Positions 29,359-41,295 are shown, counted from the stretch's first letter. The stretch is DNA of 64,000 nucleotides from Dehalococcoidales bacterium (GCA_016783135.1 JADHXC010000005.1:1-64000); one strand, 5' to 3'. Translations and numbers: made by a program. The notes: generated by a model from the letters alone, not told the origin.

Positions 29359-30407
29359 TTCTGGTTTCGTGCCGCGTTAAAATGGTCCCAGCCCGTCCCG
29401 GGCAGGCTGACGGGATTACCGTGGCTATCGACCAACACGGTCTCATTGACTCCTTCGGTAGTTATCTCCCCGATAACCGTTATCTCCCCGATAACCGTTA
29501 TCGGACACGAAGCGGCCGTCCTCACGCGGTCGATGTTATCGGCAGCCGCGGTGAAAAGCAGCTCGTAGTCTTCACCTCCCGACAGCGCCAGTTCCAGGGC
29601 ACGGTCGGGGAAACATTCCTTGACCGCCGGTGAGATAGGCACACGGTCAACCTCCACCCGCGCGCCAACCCGGCTCTCCCGACAGATGTGGTTAAGGTCG
29701 GCAATCAACCCGTCACTGATATCAATGGCGGCCTTCACACCGTGCTCTACCAGCAACCGCCCTTCGGCTACACGAGGACGGGGATGAAGGAAGGTCTTTC
29801 TCAGGGAAGTGGTGGTGCCGGGTTCAAACGTCAGACCTTTTCTAAGTATTTCCACACCGGCAGCGGCAGCCCCCAGGGTACCGGTGACGGCTATCAGGTC
29901 TCCGGGTCGTGCCGCCGACCGTGTCAATATCTGCCCGTCCTTGCTACCGGTACTCCCCAGGACGGTAACGTTGATGACTGCCTGGGGCGCACTGACGGTG
30001 TTGCCACCGATAATGTCTACTTCGTATTCCCCGGCCAGGTCAATCATCCCCCGGTAGAGGGCTATAACATCCTTGACCCCGGTATCTCCGGGCAGGCCCA
30101 GGGATATCAGGGCATATGCGGGCAGACCGCCCATGGCGGCAATATCGCTCACATTCACTGCCAGGGATTTCCAGCCGACCTCTTCCCAGGAGGCGGTATT
30201 CAGGGAGAAGTGGACATCCTGGATGAGGGAATCAACGGTAGCCAACTGGATGGCGGTATCGCCGTGCCAGGCGGCGGCATCGTCGCCAATCCCTATGATG
30301 AGCCGCTCGCGGGCTGCCGTCGGTCTGCCCCGACCGCGGAGAATCATCCCGTTAAGGCATTCTATCAGCCCGAATTCGCCCAGTTCCCGTACCTTCATAT
30401 CTGGCAT
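29355..30407 (-). CDS. thiL: Thiamine-monophosphate kinase
   Basis: LGEFGLIECL...IGIGDDAAAW...SLIQDVHFSL...AAIDISDGLIADLNHI...LSGGEDYELLFT. Confidence 0.94.
   Translation of the reverse strand: MPDMKVRELGEFGLIECLNGMILRGRGRPTAARERLIIGIGDDAAAWHGDTAIQLATVDSLIQDVHFSLNTASWEEVGWKSLAVNVSDIAAMGGLPAYALISLGLPGDTGVKDVIALYRGMIDLAGEYEVDIIGGNTVSAPQAVINVTVLGSTGSKDGQILTRSAARPGDLIAVTGTLGAAAAGVEILRKGLTFEPGTTTSLRKTFLHPRPRVAEGRLLVEHGVKAAIDISDGLIADLNHICRESRVGARVEVDRVPISPAVKECFPDRALELALSGGEDYELLFTAAADNIDRVRTAASCPITVIGEITVIGEITTEGVNETVLVDSHGNPVSLPGTGWDHFNAARNQK
29459..29503. repeat. 18-bp in-frame tandem repeat inside thiL
   Basis: gttatctccccgataacc x2 plus partial third copy; protein ITVIGEITVIGEITTEG. Confidence 0.85.
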
Positions 30408-30613
30408 TATAGCATCCCCGGACTGGGGGTGCACGGGTAAGGCGCAGTACGGACGGCTGGAGGTTCTTCGCATCCGGACCGGTTGCCAGGACAAAACATC
30501 ACCCCCGCGTGGAGACTGTGCGTGCTAACTTCAGAAGCGTTCAGCAGACTCCTCGTAATGACCGTTCCCGTGCTGATTAGTATGGAACTGTTACTTAAGA
30601 GTCAAAACTGGTG

Positions 30614-30643
30614 TTGACATCGGGCACTAGCTTCAATTATAAT
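30614..30643 (+). promoter_or_regulatory. Strong sigma70-like promoter
   Basis: TTGACA-N18-TATAAT, 10 nt upstream of the ATG at 30654. Confidence 0.75.
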
Positions 30644-30653
30644 CCGCCCAACT

Positions 30654-32135
30654 ATGGGAGTACTCAAAAGTCTAGCCCTCAGTCTCTTTGGCTTTCTACT
30701 CTTCCTGTCGCTCATCATATACGCACCTGTACATCTGGTTAACAGCACCGTTCTGAACCCGGACTATATCGTTAGAGAGATGAACAAGGTGCAGGTATCC
30801 ACAATAGCAAACGACATGCTTGAAGAAGACCCGGAGCAGGACTTCCCACTGGAACTGCAAGAAGCATTAGTCAGTACTGCTAAAGAAGTCGAACCGGTTG
30901 TAAAGGAACAGCTTGATAGTGCAATTCATTCAATCAGTGACTATCTTCGGGGACGTAAGGATGACCCGGAATTATCCCAGCTACTGAGAAATACCTTTAT
31001 CAGTGCCAGTTTCGTGTCTTCCGTACTGGATAAGATAGACCTCGCCACCGTACTGGATTCGGCTCTCCCCGAGGAAATGCCGGCAGAATTTGCCGATGCA
31101 GTGGACAAAGTCATTGCTGCGCAGGGGGACGAGCTGAAGGCGCGCGTAGCAGCCGCCAGTGACCCAATCTTCGCATACCTGCTGTCAGAGACTGAGGATG
31201 TGGATATTGCCGTCGTCCTGCGTGACACCGTTCTGGACTCGGATTTTATTCTCAGCCTGGTGGATGAACTGGATATATCCCAGCTCGTCTCCGAGTATAT
31301 CAACCAGCAGATAGAAGACCTTGTTCCCGAAGGTGTGGTTATTCCGACCGATACACTTGCTGATGCTATCGCTACACTCGAACCTACCATCGAAGAAGCG
31401 TTAAGAGACGCTGTTGACCCGATGCTCGACTACCTGCTTGGACTCTCAGACTCCTTCAGTGTTACCATCTCCCTGTCACCGGTTATAGATGATATCAGGG
31501 ATGTGCTAAGACAGGCTGTTCTTGATACTGTACCGACAGAATGGGTTTCACTCCCACAGCAGGAGCGCGAGCAACGCATTAACGAATTCCTGGATGAGGC
31601 CACCGGAGCGATACCGGCTAATATCGAGCTTGACGAGGTTATTTTTGGTACCGGGGTACAGGAGCAAATCGCATCTTCACTGGATGACGTTAACCAGAGT
31701 CTGGCTGAGGCCAGGGTCGACATCAGTGAAGCAATATCCAAGGCTGAAGATAACCTTGTGGAAGCCAGGACTTATGTGGGTTACTTCCTGACCGGATACT
31801 ACATATTACTCGCTGTAATTGTGGTACTGATACTGGCCATAATAGCCCTGCATCACCGGGTAAAAGGAGCCAGCCGTCATCTCGGTATCACTGCCCTGGT
31901 CTGCGGGACTATTGAGCTTGTCGGCCTTCTTGTCTTAAAATACTTCGCCTTAGCAAATATGGTAGAAGTAGACATCCCGCAGGCATTTCAGGACTTACCC
32001 GAGCAAATGCTTAATGACTTTACGGCACCACTGATGACGCTGAGCATCGGCCTAATCGTCGTTGGCCTTATCCTGATAGTCGTCTCTATCTTTTACCCGC
32101 GGTTCCGCGGGAAATCATCGGAGACCGAAAGCTAG
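30654..32135 (+). CDS. Hypothetical membrane protein, large extracytoplasmic helical domain and C-terminal TM helices
   Basis: 493-aa ORF; N-terminal TM, acidic soluble region, 3 C-terminal TM segments. Confidence 0.75.
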   Translation: MGVLKSLALSLFGFLLFLSLIIYAPVHLVNSTVLNPDYIVREMNKVQVSTIANDMLEEDPEQDFPLELQEALVSTAKEVEPVVKEQLDSAIHSISDYLRGRKDDPELSQLLRNTFISASFVSSVLDKIDLATVLDSALPEEMPAEFADAVDKVIAAQGDELKARVAAASDPIFAYLLSETEDVDIAVVLRDTVLDSDFILSLVDELDISQLVSEYINQQIEDLVPEGVVIPTDTLADAIATLEPTIEEALRDAVDPMLDYLLGLSDSFSVTISLSPVIDDIRDVLRQAVLDTVPTEWVSLPQQEREQRINEFLDEATGAIPANIELDEVIFGTGVQEQIASSLDDVNQSLAEARVDISEAISKAEDNLVEARTYVGYFLTGYYILLAVIVVLILAIIALHHRVKGASRHLGITALVCGTIELVGLLVLKYFALANMVEVDIPQAFQDLPEQMLNDFTAPLMTLSIGLIVVGLILIVVSIFYPRFRGKSSETES

Positions 32136-32187
32136 CCGGGGTCCGCATTTTCGTCCTGAGGGGACACCAGCACGCTCCCGGAGCACC

Positions 32188-32535
32188 TCAGTCAGCTTCT
32201 GCTTCGTAAGAACCGAAGATGAAGTCCAGGTCCTCTTGCAGGCGGGAGACCTTCTCCGAAGGAAAGAGCTTCTCATCGATGTCTATTATCAGCTTCGTTT
32301 CGCCTTTGTCCAGACCCACGAAGTGAGCCCGGAGACACTCTTTTCCTTCCTCATCTTCTCGGCCGCTCTTGAAGGTAAGCGTACCACGGTAAATGAATGA
32401 TGAGGAGTCACTGGGCATGGAGTACGTCACCAGCTTGGCCTCGCCTATCACTACGTCCTGCTTCTGAACGTAGTCCTTTATCGCGTCGTACAGCAGTCCC
32501 GGGTTCACCCCCTGGTAGACCTTCCTGATTTGCAT
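32188..32535 (-). CDS. Conserved hypothetical protein
   Basis: 115-aa ORF MQIRKVYQGVNPGLLYDAIKDYVQKQDVVIGEAKL... Confidence 0.6.
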   Translation of the reverse strand: MQIRKVYQGVNPGLLYDAIKDYVQKQDVVIGEAKLVTYSMPSDSSSFIYRGTLTFKSGREDEEGKECLRAHFVGLDKGETKLIIDIDEKLFPSEKVSRLQEDLDFIFGSYEAEAD

Positions 32536-32571
32536 CTTCCGTCCCTCACTTGGTTCTTCGTCGGTGGAAAC

Positions 32572-32745
32572 TAGCAGGGTGATGAAAAACCCTTTCGACC
32601 AATCCCACTATATCTGGGGGACACCGGCAGAATCTGGTTTCAGATTCTGCTAACGTCATTCTGTAAGAATGACGCCCAGACACCCCCGTCAAAGGGGTAG
32701 GCCCCTTCTGAGGGGCACTCCTTCTGAGGGGCGCCCCCTCTTATT
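32572..32745. repeat. MITE-like repeat copy C (inverted orientation, truncated, with inserted double-hairpin cassette)
   Basis: TAGCAGGGTGATGAAAAACCCTTTCGACC...TATCTGGGGGACACC|GGCAGAATCTGgtttCAGATTCTGCtaACGTCATTCTgtaAGAATGACG|CCCAGACACCCC. Confidence 0.7.
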
Positions 32746-32876
32746 TAATTCTTTCTCTTTTCCTTGTGGAAGTACACAGCAGCGGCTGGGTCTGACTCTG
32801 TGGCCGCCTCTTCTGAGAGGCGCCCCCTCCTTGATATCCCCCTTTAAATCGCTGCATTCTGCCTCGTCAACACCAT

Positions 32877-33977
32877 TCACGTGGATGCCGCAATCTCATA
32901 TTCCATTTGCAGAGTCTCAATAAGCTCTCTAACGGAGATGATTGTGTCTATCCTGTGGGCATTAGCCCCGGCAAAGGCAAATCCTCTTTCAATGTCCCCC
33001 TTCTTGGCATTGGTCAGGGCGACACCGATGCAGTACGGCGCACTCCTTGGATCACAGGTCTTCAGACACTTCCAGGGGCACTTGAACGGTATCCTGGCCC
33101 CCGATGATATCTGCTCGAGGAACCCATTCCGTATGGCTCTTCCCGGTAGCCCAACCGGACTGTCGATTATGACAAGGTCCTCTTTCTTGCACCTCAGGTA
33201 TGCTTCCTTGAATTCTGGGGAAGCATCGCATTCGTGAGTTGCCACGAATCTGGTTGCCATCTGCACTGCCTGGGCCCCTAATTGAAGGAACCTGTGAATA
33301 TCGGCACCTGTATAGACCCCTCCGGCAGCGATTACGGGAATGCTCTTACCAAAGTATTGCTCATAGCGCTTTGTCACCGCGATTACTTCCGGCAGTATCT
33401 TCTCCAGGGCATAATCAGGATTAGTGATCTGCTCTTTCTTGAATCCAAGGTGTCCACCGGCTAATGGGCCCTCAACAACCACCGCATCAGGTACATGGTT
33501 ATAGTGCCTCTCCCAGTATTGAAATATGACTCTGGCTGCCCTGGCAGAAGATACTATTGGAACAATCCTGGCTATGACGTTTTTGGACCCATCCGAAGAC
33601 AATACCGTTGGAACCCTCAGCGGAAGTCCGGCGCCAAGAAAGACCAGGTCTGCGCCTTCATCCACCGCGGTCTGCAGAAGGTCATAGGAATCTGAACTGG
33701 CTACCAGTATGTTCACGCCAATAATGCCCGTCGATAGCTCCCTTGCCCTTCTTATTTCTCTTTGCAAGGCTCTCTTATTGGCTTCCTTGAAATTCTTGTC
33801 GAAATCAGTCTCAAGCATGCCGATTCCCGTGGCGGCAATAATTCCGATACCTCCCTCGTTGGCAACGCTTGAGGATAGACTCGACAAGGAAATACCAACC
33901 CCCATTCCCCCTTGCACAATCGGGATACTTGCTTCCAGGTCGCCTATCCGCAGTTTTGGCATCTTATTTAGGCTCAT
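32877..33977 (-). CDS. Nitronate monooxygenase family flavin oxidoreductase (second paralog)
   Basis: LRIGDLEASIPIVQGGMGVGISLSSLSSSVANEGGIGIIAATGIG...VVEGPLAGGHLG...IPVIAAGGVYTGADI. Confidence 0.9.
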   Translation of the reverse strand: MSLNKMPKLRIGDLEASIPIVQGGMGVGISLSSLSSSVANEGGIGIIAATGIGMLETDFDKNFKEANKRALQREIRRARELSTGIIGVNILVASSDSYDLLQTAVDEGADLVFLGAGLPLRVPTVLSSDGSKNVIARIVPIVSSARAARVIFQYWERHYNHVPDAVVVEGPLAGGHLGFKKEQITNPDYALEKILPEVIAVTKRYEQYFGKSIPVIAAGGVYTGADIHRFLQLGAQAVQMATRFVATHECDASPEFKEAYLRCKKEDLVIIDSPVGLPGRAIRNGFLEQISSGARIPFKCPWKCLKTCDPRSAPYCIGVALTNAKKGDIERGFAFAGANAHRIDTIISVRELIETLQMEYEIAAST

Positions 33978-34299
33978 ACACTACACTCATTCAACCAGGA
34001 TGCTGTCTTTTACCCGAGCCGCGCTGGCTTCTCCGAAACGCTGCCCCCCGCTGGGTGAATCCTGTAGCTCCCCTCTGGTCTACCCCTCTTGTTCCAGTGC
34101 CGTGTAGACACGCACGGTCAGCATTCCAATGTTCATGACCCGTACCCGCCTGCGCTGCCATTCAAGCCTAATCATAAGCTTTTGTTAACCTTTTCTCAAG
34201 TCGGGACGAAGAATACGACACGGCAGACCATCGATGTACTGTCGACGGTCTGCCGTACATTACGCCTGACTTTTTCGGATGGAACAGTCCTGGCCGGAC

Positions 34300-35214
34300 T
34301 CACTTCGAGCTATCGCCGCTTGATTGTTTCTCCCCCAGTCCCAGGACGTTTATCAGCCGGGACTGGTCGGACATAACGAGCTTGGTGTTATCCTCAAGAG
34401 CTGCCTGGGTAACCTGGAGCTGCTTCAGCAACTGGGCATTGCCGACAAAGAACTTATCGGCCGCCTTGGATACTTCTTCTATCGCCCTGGCTTCACCTTC
34501 AGCCCTGAGAATGGCAGCCTGCCTGTCGCCTTCAGCAATCAGTATCGACTGTTGCCTGGTGCCTTCAGCGACCAGGATTGCGTTCTGCTTGTCGCCCTCG
34601 GCCTCCAGGATTTGCTTCGCCCGGTAAGCTTCCGCTTCAAGGATAATTCCCCGTTTCTCGCGCTCCGCCTTCATCTGCTTGCTCATGGCATCGGCTATAT
34701 CCCTGGGCGGCTCAATCTCCTTGACCTCCACCCTGGTTACCTTTACGCCCCATTTATCGGTAGCCTCATCCAGTGTCTCACGCAGAGCAGCATTGATACG
34801 TTCCCGCGATGTCAAAGTTTCATCCAGGCTCATCTCACCGATGACGTTCCTGATGTTGGTCTGCGCCAGCTTGCTTACAGCCATGGCGAAATTGGCTACT
34901 TCATAGGTCCGTGCCTTGGCATCCGATACGTAATAGTAGACAACCGCGTCCACGGTAACGGCAACGTTATCCATAGTAATTACCGGCTGCGGTTCAATAT
35001 CGAGCACCGTCTCCCGCATGTCCACCCTCACCAGAAGGTTGTCTACGAAAGGGAAAAGGAACTTCAGCCCGGGGTCGAGCGTCTCCTTGTACCTGCCCAG
35101 CCGCTCGACGATACCCCGCTCAAACTGATGGATGACCTTCAAGGACCTGAAGAGAATGATTACGGCCACTACCAGGATGACAATAAGGGCAATCAATCCA
35201 CCTGACATATTCAA
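34300..35214 (-). CDS. SPFH/stomatin-like (slipin) membrane protein
   Basis: QFERGIVERLGRYKETLDPGLKFLFPFVDNLLVRVDMRETVLDIEPQPVITMDNVAVTVDAVVYY. Confidence 0.94.
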   Translation of the reverse strand: MNMSGGLIALIVILVVAVIILFRSLKVIHQFERGIVERLGRYKETLDPGLKFLFPFVDNLLVRVDMRETVLDIEPQPVITMDNVAVTVDAVVYYYVSDAKARTYEVANFAMAVSKLAQTNIRNVIGEMSLDETLTSRERINAALRETLDEATDKWGVKVTRVEVKEIEPPRDIADAMSKQMKAEREKRGIILEAEAYRAKQILEAEGDKQNAILVAEGTRQQSILIAEGDRQAAILRAEGEARAIEEVSKAADKFFVGNAQLLKQLQVTQAALEDNTKLVMSDQSRLINVLGLGEKQSSGDSSK

Positions 35215-35666
35215 TCACCTCCTGCTGTTTTTTGAACAATAAGAGTCGTTCCACGAATTTCGATGACGGTAACTTCCTGACCTTCCCCTATCTCCTCGTC
35301 GGCTGTAGCCCGCCACCGGACACCACCAACCTGAATCCGTCCAGGAGCATACTTTGTAATGTTTTTAATCACAATACCCCGCGTGCCGATAATGGCATCG
35401 ATGTTTGTCTTTGCCTTCCTGGTCTGTGTCCAGCGGAGAAGGTACCTCCGTCCGGCGACGATGTAGACGAAGCAGAGCACGCTGGTGACGATTACGGCCA
35501 CCGGCCAGGAATCGAACGGCGAGGCGACCAGCCCTCCCACAATGAATACCGAACCGATGATGGCCAGTTCGAACCCGCTGAAACCACCTCCGAGGAACTC
35601 GACCAGGACCATCGCGAGTCCTACACCCACGAATATCAGCCACAACCACTGGTCTGCAAACTCCAT
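35211..35666 (-). CDS. NfeD family protein
   Basis: Multi-TM N-terminus followed by OB-fold GTRGIVIKNITKYAPGRIQVGGVRWRATADEEIGEGQEVTVIEIRGTTLIV; overlaps SPFH gene. Confidence 0.9.
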   Translation of the reverse strand: MEFADQWLWLIFVGVGLAMVLVEFLGGGFSGFELAIIGSVFIVGGLVASPFDSWPVAVIVTSVLCFVYIVAGRRYLLRWTQTRKAKTNIDAIIGTRGIVIKNITKYAPGRIQVGGVRWRATADEEIGEGQEVTVIEIRGTTLIVQKTAGGD

Positions 35667-35786
35667 TTCACCTCCCTTTTCCCCAGAATCCTGACAGGTC
35701 GTCAAAATAGTAGCTTACTGGCACTTGAGTTTATTACTCAGTAAGGAGTTTGTCAACAGCCGTTAGAGATGATGACCCCACCAGTA

Positions 35787-35816
35787 TTGCCCGTGCCATG
35801 ACTCGTATGGTATACT
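35787..35816 (+). promoter_or_regulatory. Probable promoter for the rpsB operon
   Basis: TTGCCC-N18-TATACT. Confidence 0.5.
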
Positions 35817-35844
35817 GTGTAGGAATTCGGCAAGGGGGTAGAGT

Positions 35845-36630
35845 TTGGCGGAGACCGTCACAATAAAAGAACTACTTGAGGCTGGGGCCCATTTCGGGCA
35901 TCCGACCAGTCGCTGGCATCCTCGCATGAAGCAGTATATCTTCACCAAGCGTGATGGCATTCACATCATTGACCTGGAACGAACTGCCAGTATGCTTGAG
36001 AAGGCCTGTGAGTTTATCAAGCAGGTAGCCGCCGAAGGCGGTGACGTTATGTTTGTGGGCACCAAGAAGCAAGCCCATGATGCCACCGAAGAAGAAGCCC
36101 AGCGATGCGGGATGTTCTTCGTTAACCAGCGCTGGATAGGGGGAACCCTGACCAACTTCGCCACCATCCAGTCACGCATTGACTATCTGGTGCGCCTGGA
36201 AGACCAGCAGGCCCGGGGAGGCTTCAGTCGACTCCCCAAGAAAGAGGTCCTCAAGATTGAAGAAAAGATAGCCCGCCTCAACCGGCAGATGGGGGGCTTC
36301 AAAGAGATGACCCGCCTGCCCGCGGCGCTGTTCATCATTGACACCACGAAGGAGGGCATCGCCATCGCTGAAGCCAAACGCGTCGGAATACCGATAGTTG
36401 CTGTTGTAGACAGCAATTCCAACCCTGTCGATATCGACTACCCCATTCCCGCCAACGATGACGCTATCAGGGCCATCAGGCTGGTATGCAGCAAGATTGC
36501 CAACTCCATACTGGAAGGCAAGGCCTCGATGGCGATGGAAGTCACCGAGGAAGGAGAAGGGGTAGACCTGGAAGAACCAGAGCAAGTTCCGGACGGTGAA
36601 CCGCTGGTGTTTACCCCCGATGACGAATAA
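35845..36630 (+). CDS. rpsB: 30S ribosomal protein S2
   Basis: [38 protein letters not shown]...[12 protein letters not shown] start. Confidence 0.97.
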   Translation: MAETVTIKELLEAGAHFGHPTSRWHPRMKQYIFTKRDGIHIIDLERTASMLEKACEFIKQVAAEGGDVMFVGTKKQAHDATEEEAQRCGMFFVNQRWIGGTLTNFATIQSRIDYLVRLEDQQARGGFSRLPKKEVLKIEEKIARLNRQMGGFKEMTRLPAALFIIDTTKEGIAIAEAKRVGIPIVAVVDSNSNPVDIDYPIPANDDAIRAIRLVCSKIANSILEGKASMAMEVTEEGEGVDLEEPEQVPDGEPLVFTPDDE

Positions 36631-36634
36631 CAAC

Positions 36635-37192
36635 ATGAGCATTTCCACGGAGAAAATCAAGGAACTCAGAGACCAGACAGGTGCTGGCATAATGGACTGC
36701 CGGAATGCGCTCTTCAAAACAGAAGGAGACATGGAAAAGGCAACCGAGATTCTGAAAGAGCAGAGTCTGGTCCGGGTAGACAAGAAGAGCCAGCGTGAGA
36801 CCTCGCAGGGACTGGTTGAGACCTACGTACATACCGGCGGACGCATCGGAGCGATGGTTGAGCTGAACTGCGAGACTGACTTCGTCGCCCGCACCCCGGA
36901 GTTCCAGGAATTAGCGCACAACCTGGCAATGCAGGTTGCCGCCCAGGAACCCCTGTGCATCACTGAGGAACAGATGCCTGAAGATGCCGATACGGAGCCG
37001 GAAATAGCCTGTCTGCTGCTCCAGGCCTTCATCAAGGACCCTGAGAAGACCATCCAGGACCTTATCACCGAGACCGCGGCCAGGGTTGGTGAGAACGTCA
37101 GAGTAAGCAGATTTGCCAGGTTTGAACTGGGGCAGGGAGAGTGCCGCGTGGCCGAACTGAGTGCAGACGTTGCTGCCGGTGCGGACTCCTGA
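36635..37192 (+). CDS. tsf: Elongation factor Ts (short form)
   Basis: IKELRDQTGAGIMDCRNALFKTEGDMEKATEILKEQ...ELNCETDFVARTPEF. Confidence 0.96.
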   Translation: MSISTEKIKELRDQTGAGIMDCRNALFKTEGDMEKATEILKEQSLVRVDKKSQRETSQGLVETYVHTGGRIGAMVELNCETDFVARTPEFQELAHNLAMQVAAQEPLCITEEQMPEDADTEPEIACLLLQAFIKDPEKTIQDLITETAARVGENVRVSRFARFELGQGECRVAELSADVAAGADS

Positions 37193-37252
37193 CCATAACG
37201 AAATAGGACCCAATTAAGCCTTATCAGGCTTAATCAGGTGTGAATAAGGCAA

Positions 37253-38005
37253 ATGGCTGCTCACGAGCAAATCGTTACTCCTAAGTATCGGCGCATCGTC
37301 CTCAAACTCAGTGGTGAGGCCTTTAGCGGCGGAGCCGATTTTGGTATCGACCCCACGTTCTCAATCAGGGTAGCCAGGCAGATTAAGCGGGTCAGCGAGA
37401 TGGGGGTGGAAGTAGCCGTCGTCGTGGGTGGTGGCAATATCTGGCGGGGCGCCCAGGCGGAGCAGCACGGAATGGACCGGGCCACCGCAGACTATGCCGG
37501 AATGCTGGCCACAGTAATCAACGCCCTCTCCCTTCAGGATGCCCTGGAAAGGGAAGGTGTGAGCACCAGGACCCAGTCTGCACTGAATATCCAGCAGGTA
37601 GCCGAACCCTACATCAGGCGAAGGGCTATCCGTCACCTGGAAAAAGGCAGGGTGGTTATCTTTGCAGCGGGAACGGGCAACCCATTCATGACCACGGATA
37701 CCGCCGCCGCCCTGCGGGCGATAGAGATTGGGGCAGGGGCACTGTTGATGACCAAGAACAATGTTGATGGTATCTACAGTGCTGACCCCCGCAAAGACCC
37801 CAAAGCCAGGAAGTTCGATTCCATTACCTACCTCGATGCCATCAATATGCGGCTGGAGGTAATGGACGCTACCGCACTGTCCCTCTGCCTGGAAAACAAA
37901 CTGCCGATAATCGTCTTTGATTTCCTGGCAGACCGGAGTATAGAACGTGCCGTGATGGGCGAGCCAATCGGCACCATGGTGTCCAGCAGGAAGAGCGATG
38001 AGTGA
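37253..38005 (+). CDS. pyrH: UMP kinase
   Basis: [15 protein letters not shown]...[11 protein letters not shown]...[19 protein letters not shown]. Confidence 0.96.
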   Translation: MAAHEQIVTPKYRRIVLKLSGEAFSGGADFGIDPTFSIRVARQIKRVSEMGVEVAVVVGGGNIWRGAQAEQHGMDRATADYAGMLATVINALSLQDALEREGVSTRTQSALNIQQVAEPYIRRRAIRHLEKGRVVIFAAGTGNPFMTTDTAAALRAIEIGAGALLMTKNNVDGIYSADPRKDPKARKFDSITYLDAINMRLEVMDATALSLCLENKLPIIVFDFLADRSIERAVMGEPIGTMVSSRKSDE

Positions 38006-38555
38006 GGCTATTCTGTTAAACATCGAACAGAAGATGCGGAAATCGCTGGAGGCCCTGCAGAAGGAACTGGCCGGTATCCGCACCGGGCGTGCCTCACCGG
38101 CATTGATAGAAAACGTTAGAGTGGAGTATGCCGGTGCCATTATGCCTCTCAACCAGGTCGCCAGCATCTCCACACAAGGGGCAAATCTGTTAATAATCCA
38201 GCCGTGGGACAGGGCAAGCGTCAGCAGCATCGAGAAGGCCATCCTGGCATCTGACCTGGGACTAAACCCGGCCAGTGATGGCCGCGTCATACGAGTGAAT
38301 ATCCCCCCGCTGACTGAAGAGCGTCGACAGGAACTCATCAAGGTCGTCCGGCGCAGGATTGAGCAAGGGAGGGTGGAAATCCGTAATCTGAGGCGCGAGG
38401 CTCTGGACGAACTCAGGACACAGGAGAAGAACAAAGAGCTCTCGCAGGATGAGGATAAGCGCCTCCAGGGACAGCTGCAGAAGCTCACCGATGGTTTCAT
38501 TGCCGAGAGCGAGCGTATCGGTCGTGACAAAGAAGCGGAAGTCCTGGAGGTCTAG
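37998..38555 (+). CDS. frr: Ribosome recycling factor
   Basis: [43 protein letters not shown]...[18 protein letters not shown]. Confidence 0.97.
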   Translation: MSEAILLNIEQKMRKSLEALQKELAGIRTGRASPALIENVRVEYAGAIMPLNQVASISTQGANLLIIQPWDRASVSSIEKAILASDLGLNPASDGRVIRVNIPPLTEERRQELIKVVRRRIEQGRVEIRNLRREALDELRTQEKNKELSQDEDKRLQGQLQKLTDGFIAESERIGRDKEAEVLEV

Positions 38556-38588
38556 TCTGGCTCTCAGGCATACACAGGGGATGGCAGG

Positions 38589-39311
38589 ATGATGGTTGCG
38601 AAATCGACCCCCAAACAACTGGAACGTCTGCCCAACCATGTAGCCATCGTACCGGATGGTAACGGCCGATGGGCAGAAAAACGTGGCTGGCCCAGGCTTG
38701 AGGGCCACCGGGCCGGGGCGGAAAACATGCACCGCATGGTGCAGTACCTCAATAAGTACCCGATAAACTACGTCACCCTCTACGGGTTCTCCACCGAGAA
38801 CTGGAACCGTCCCGAATCTGAGATTAAGGGCCTGTTCCAGATTCTGACAGCATTTATAGACCGGTATCTTGATGAAATCCATGGGAAGGGTATCAGGCTG
38901 CGCCATATTGGCCGACTTCATCAGTTGCCGCAGAGTCTGCGGGAGTCAATAACCAGGGCAATTGCGACCACCAGGGATAACACCAGCATGACGCTCTGCG
39001 TTGCCTTCAACTACGGGGGACGCGCTGAGATTGTCGATGCCATGCAGCGGTTAATAGCCGATGGTGTCAGACCTGAAGACATTACCGAGGAGTCACTCAG
39101 CAAGTATCTCTATGCCGCTGATATACCTGATGTCGACCTCTTGATTCGTACCGGCGACGAAACCAGGCTGAGTAATTTCCTGCTGTGGCAGACAGCCTAC
39201 AGCGAGTACCACTTCACCAGGGTCCTCTGGCCGGACTTCCGCAAACGTGACCTGGACAGAGCCCTCCTGTCATACAGCCGAAGGAAAAGGCGGTTTGGCG
39301 GGCTGGGGTAG
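38589..39311 (+). CDS. uppS: Isoprenyl (undecaprenyl) diphosphate synthase
   Basis: PNHVAIVPDGNGRWAEKRGWPRLEGHRAGAENMHRMV...LYGFSTENWNRP. Confidence 0.96.
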   Translation: MMVAKSTPKQLERLPNHVAIVPDGNGRWAEKRGWPRLEGHRAGAENMHRMVQYLNKYPINYVTLYGFSTENWNRPESEIKGLFQILTAFIDRYLDEIHGKGIRLRHIGRLHQLPQSLRESITRAIATTRDNTSMTLCVAFNYGGRAEIVDAMQRLIADGVRPEDITEESLSKYLYAADIPDVDLLIRTGDETRLSNFLLWQTAYSEYHFTRVLWPDFRKRDLDRALLSYSRRKRRFGGLG

Positions 39312-39319
39312 TAGCCGGC

Positions 39320-40155
39320 ATGCTTAAGAAGAGGGTTATCACCACTCTGGTCATCATCCCCCTGCCTGTTGCGGCTATCTGGTTTGGCGAACCCTGGTTT
39401 ACGGCCCTGATGGCTGTGGTGGCAGTGCTTGGCGTCATGGAGTTCTATCGACTGGCCGTCGCCTCCAGGGCATCGCCACTTGCCTGCATTGGGGTGGTAC
39501 TGACTCTTCTCTTCATCGTCAGTCGGAACCCGAACCTGTTATCGTTTCTGGCACCTCGCTTTGACCCCGGCCTGTTGATACCACTTCTATTGATGCTGGC
39601 AATCGCGCTCCCCATGCTCTGGCTTCTGATACGACCGCGCACCGGCACGGCCTTTGTCAATTGGGCGTGGACGCTCGGTGGAATCCTCTATGTGGGCTGG
39701 CTCCTTAGCCACCTGGTGTCACTGAGGGGCATGACCGACGGTATGAACTGGGTATTCCTTGTTATTCTGGCCAATGCTGCCTCCGATACCACTGCCTTCT
39801 TCATCGGCAGGTCTTTCGGACGCCACCGCCTGGCACCACGAATCAGCCCCAACAAGACCTGGGAAGGCGCCCTGGCCGGAGTGGTCGGCGCAATGGTGTT
39901 TAGCCTGCTATTTACTGCGCCAAGACTGTTTGCCGCAACCAACCCGCTCTATGTCGAGGGCTTTATCTACTGGCAGGCGCTGAGCCTCGGCCTCCTCGTC
40001 AGCGTGTTCGGACAGCTTGGTGACCTTGCGGAATCGCTGCTCAAGCGTCATGCCGGAGTCAAAGACTCCGGCGGCCTGCTGCCGGGGCACGGGGGTATCC
40101 TGGACCGGATGGACAGCATTATCTTCGCAGGTATCGTGGTATACTACTATGTAGT

Positions 40156-40171
<16 letters not shown>
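39320..40171 (+). CDS. cdsA: Phosphatidate cytidylyltransferase
   Basis: Multi-TM; SDTTAFFIGRSFGRHRLAPRISPNKTWEGALAG...KRHAGVKDSGGLLPGHGGILDRMDS. Confidence 0.95.

Positions 40172-41288
<1,117 letters not shown>

Positions 41289-41295
<7 letters not shown>

Noticed and set aside
32877-33977. Considered whether the two nitronate monooxygenase-like genes (292-1274 and 32877-33977) were a recent duplication
   Set aside because: The proteins are clearly diverged in sequence and length, so they are better read as separate paralogs.
37361-38530. 389-aa minus-strand ORF across pyrH/frr
   Set aside because: Shadow ORF over two universally conserved genes.
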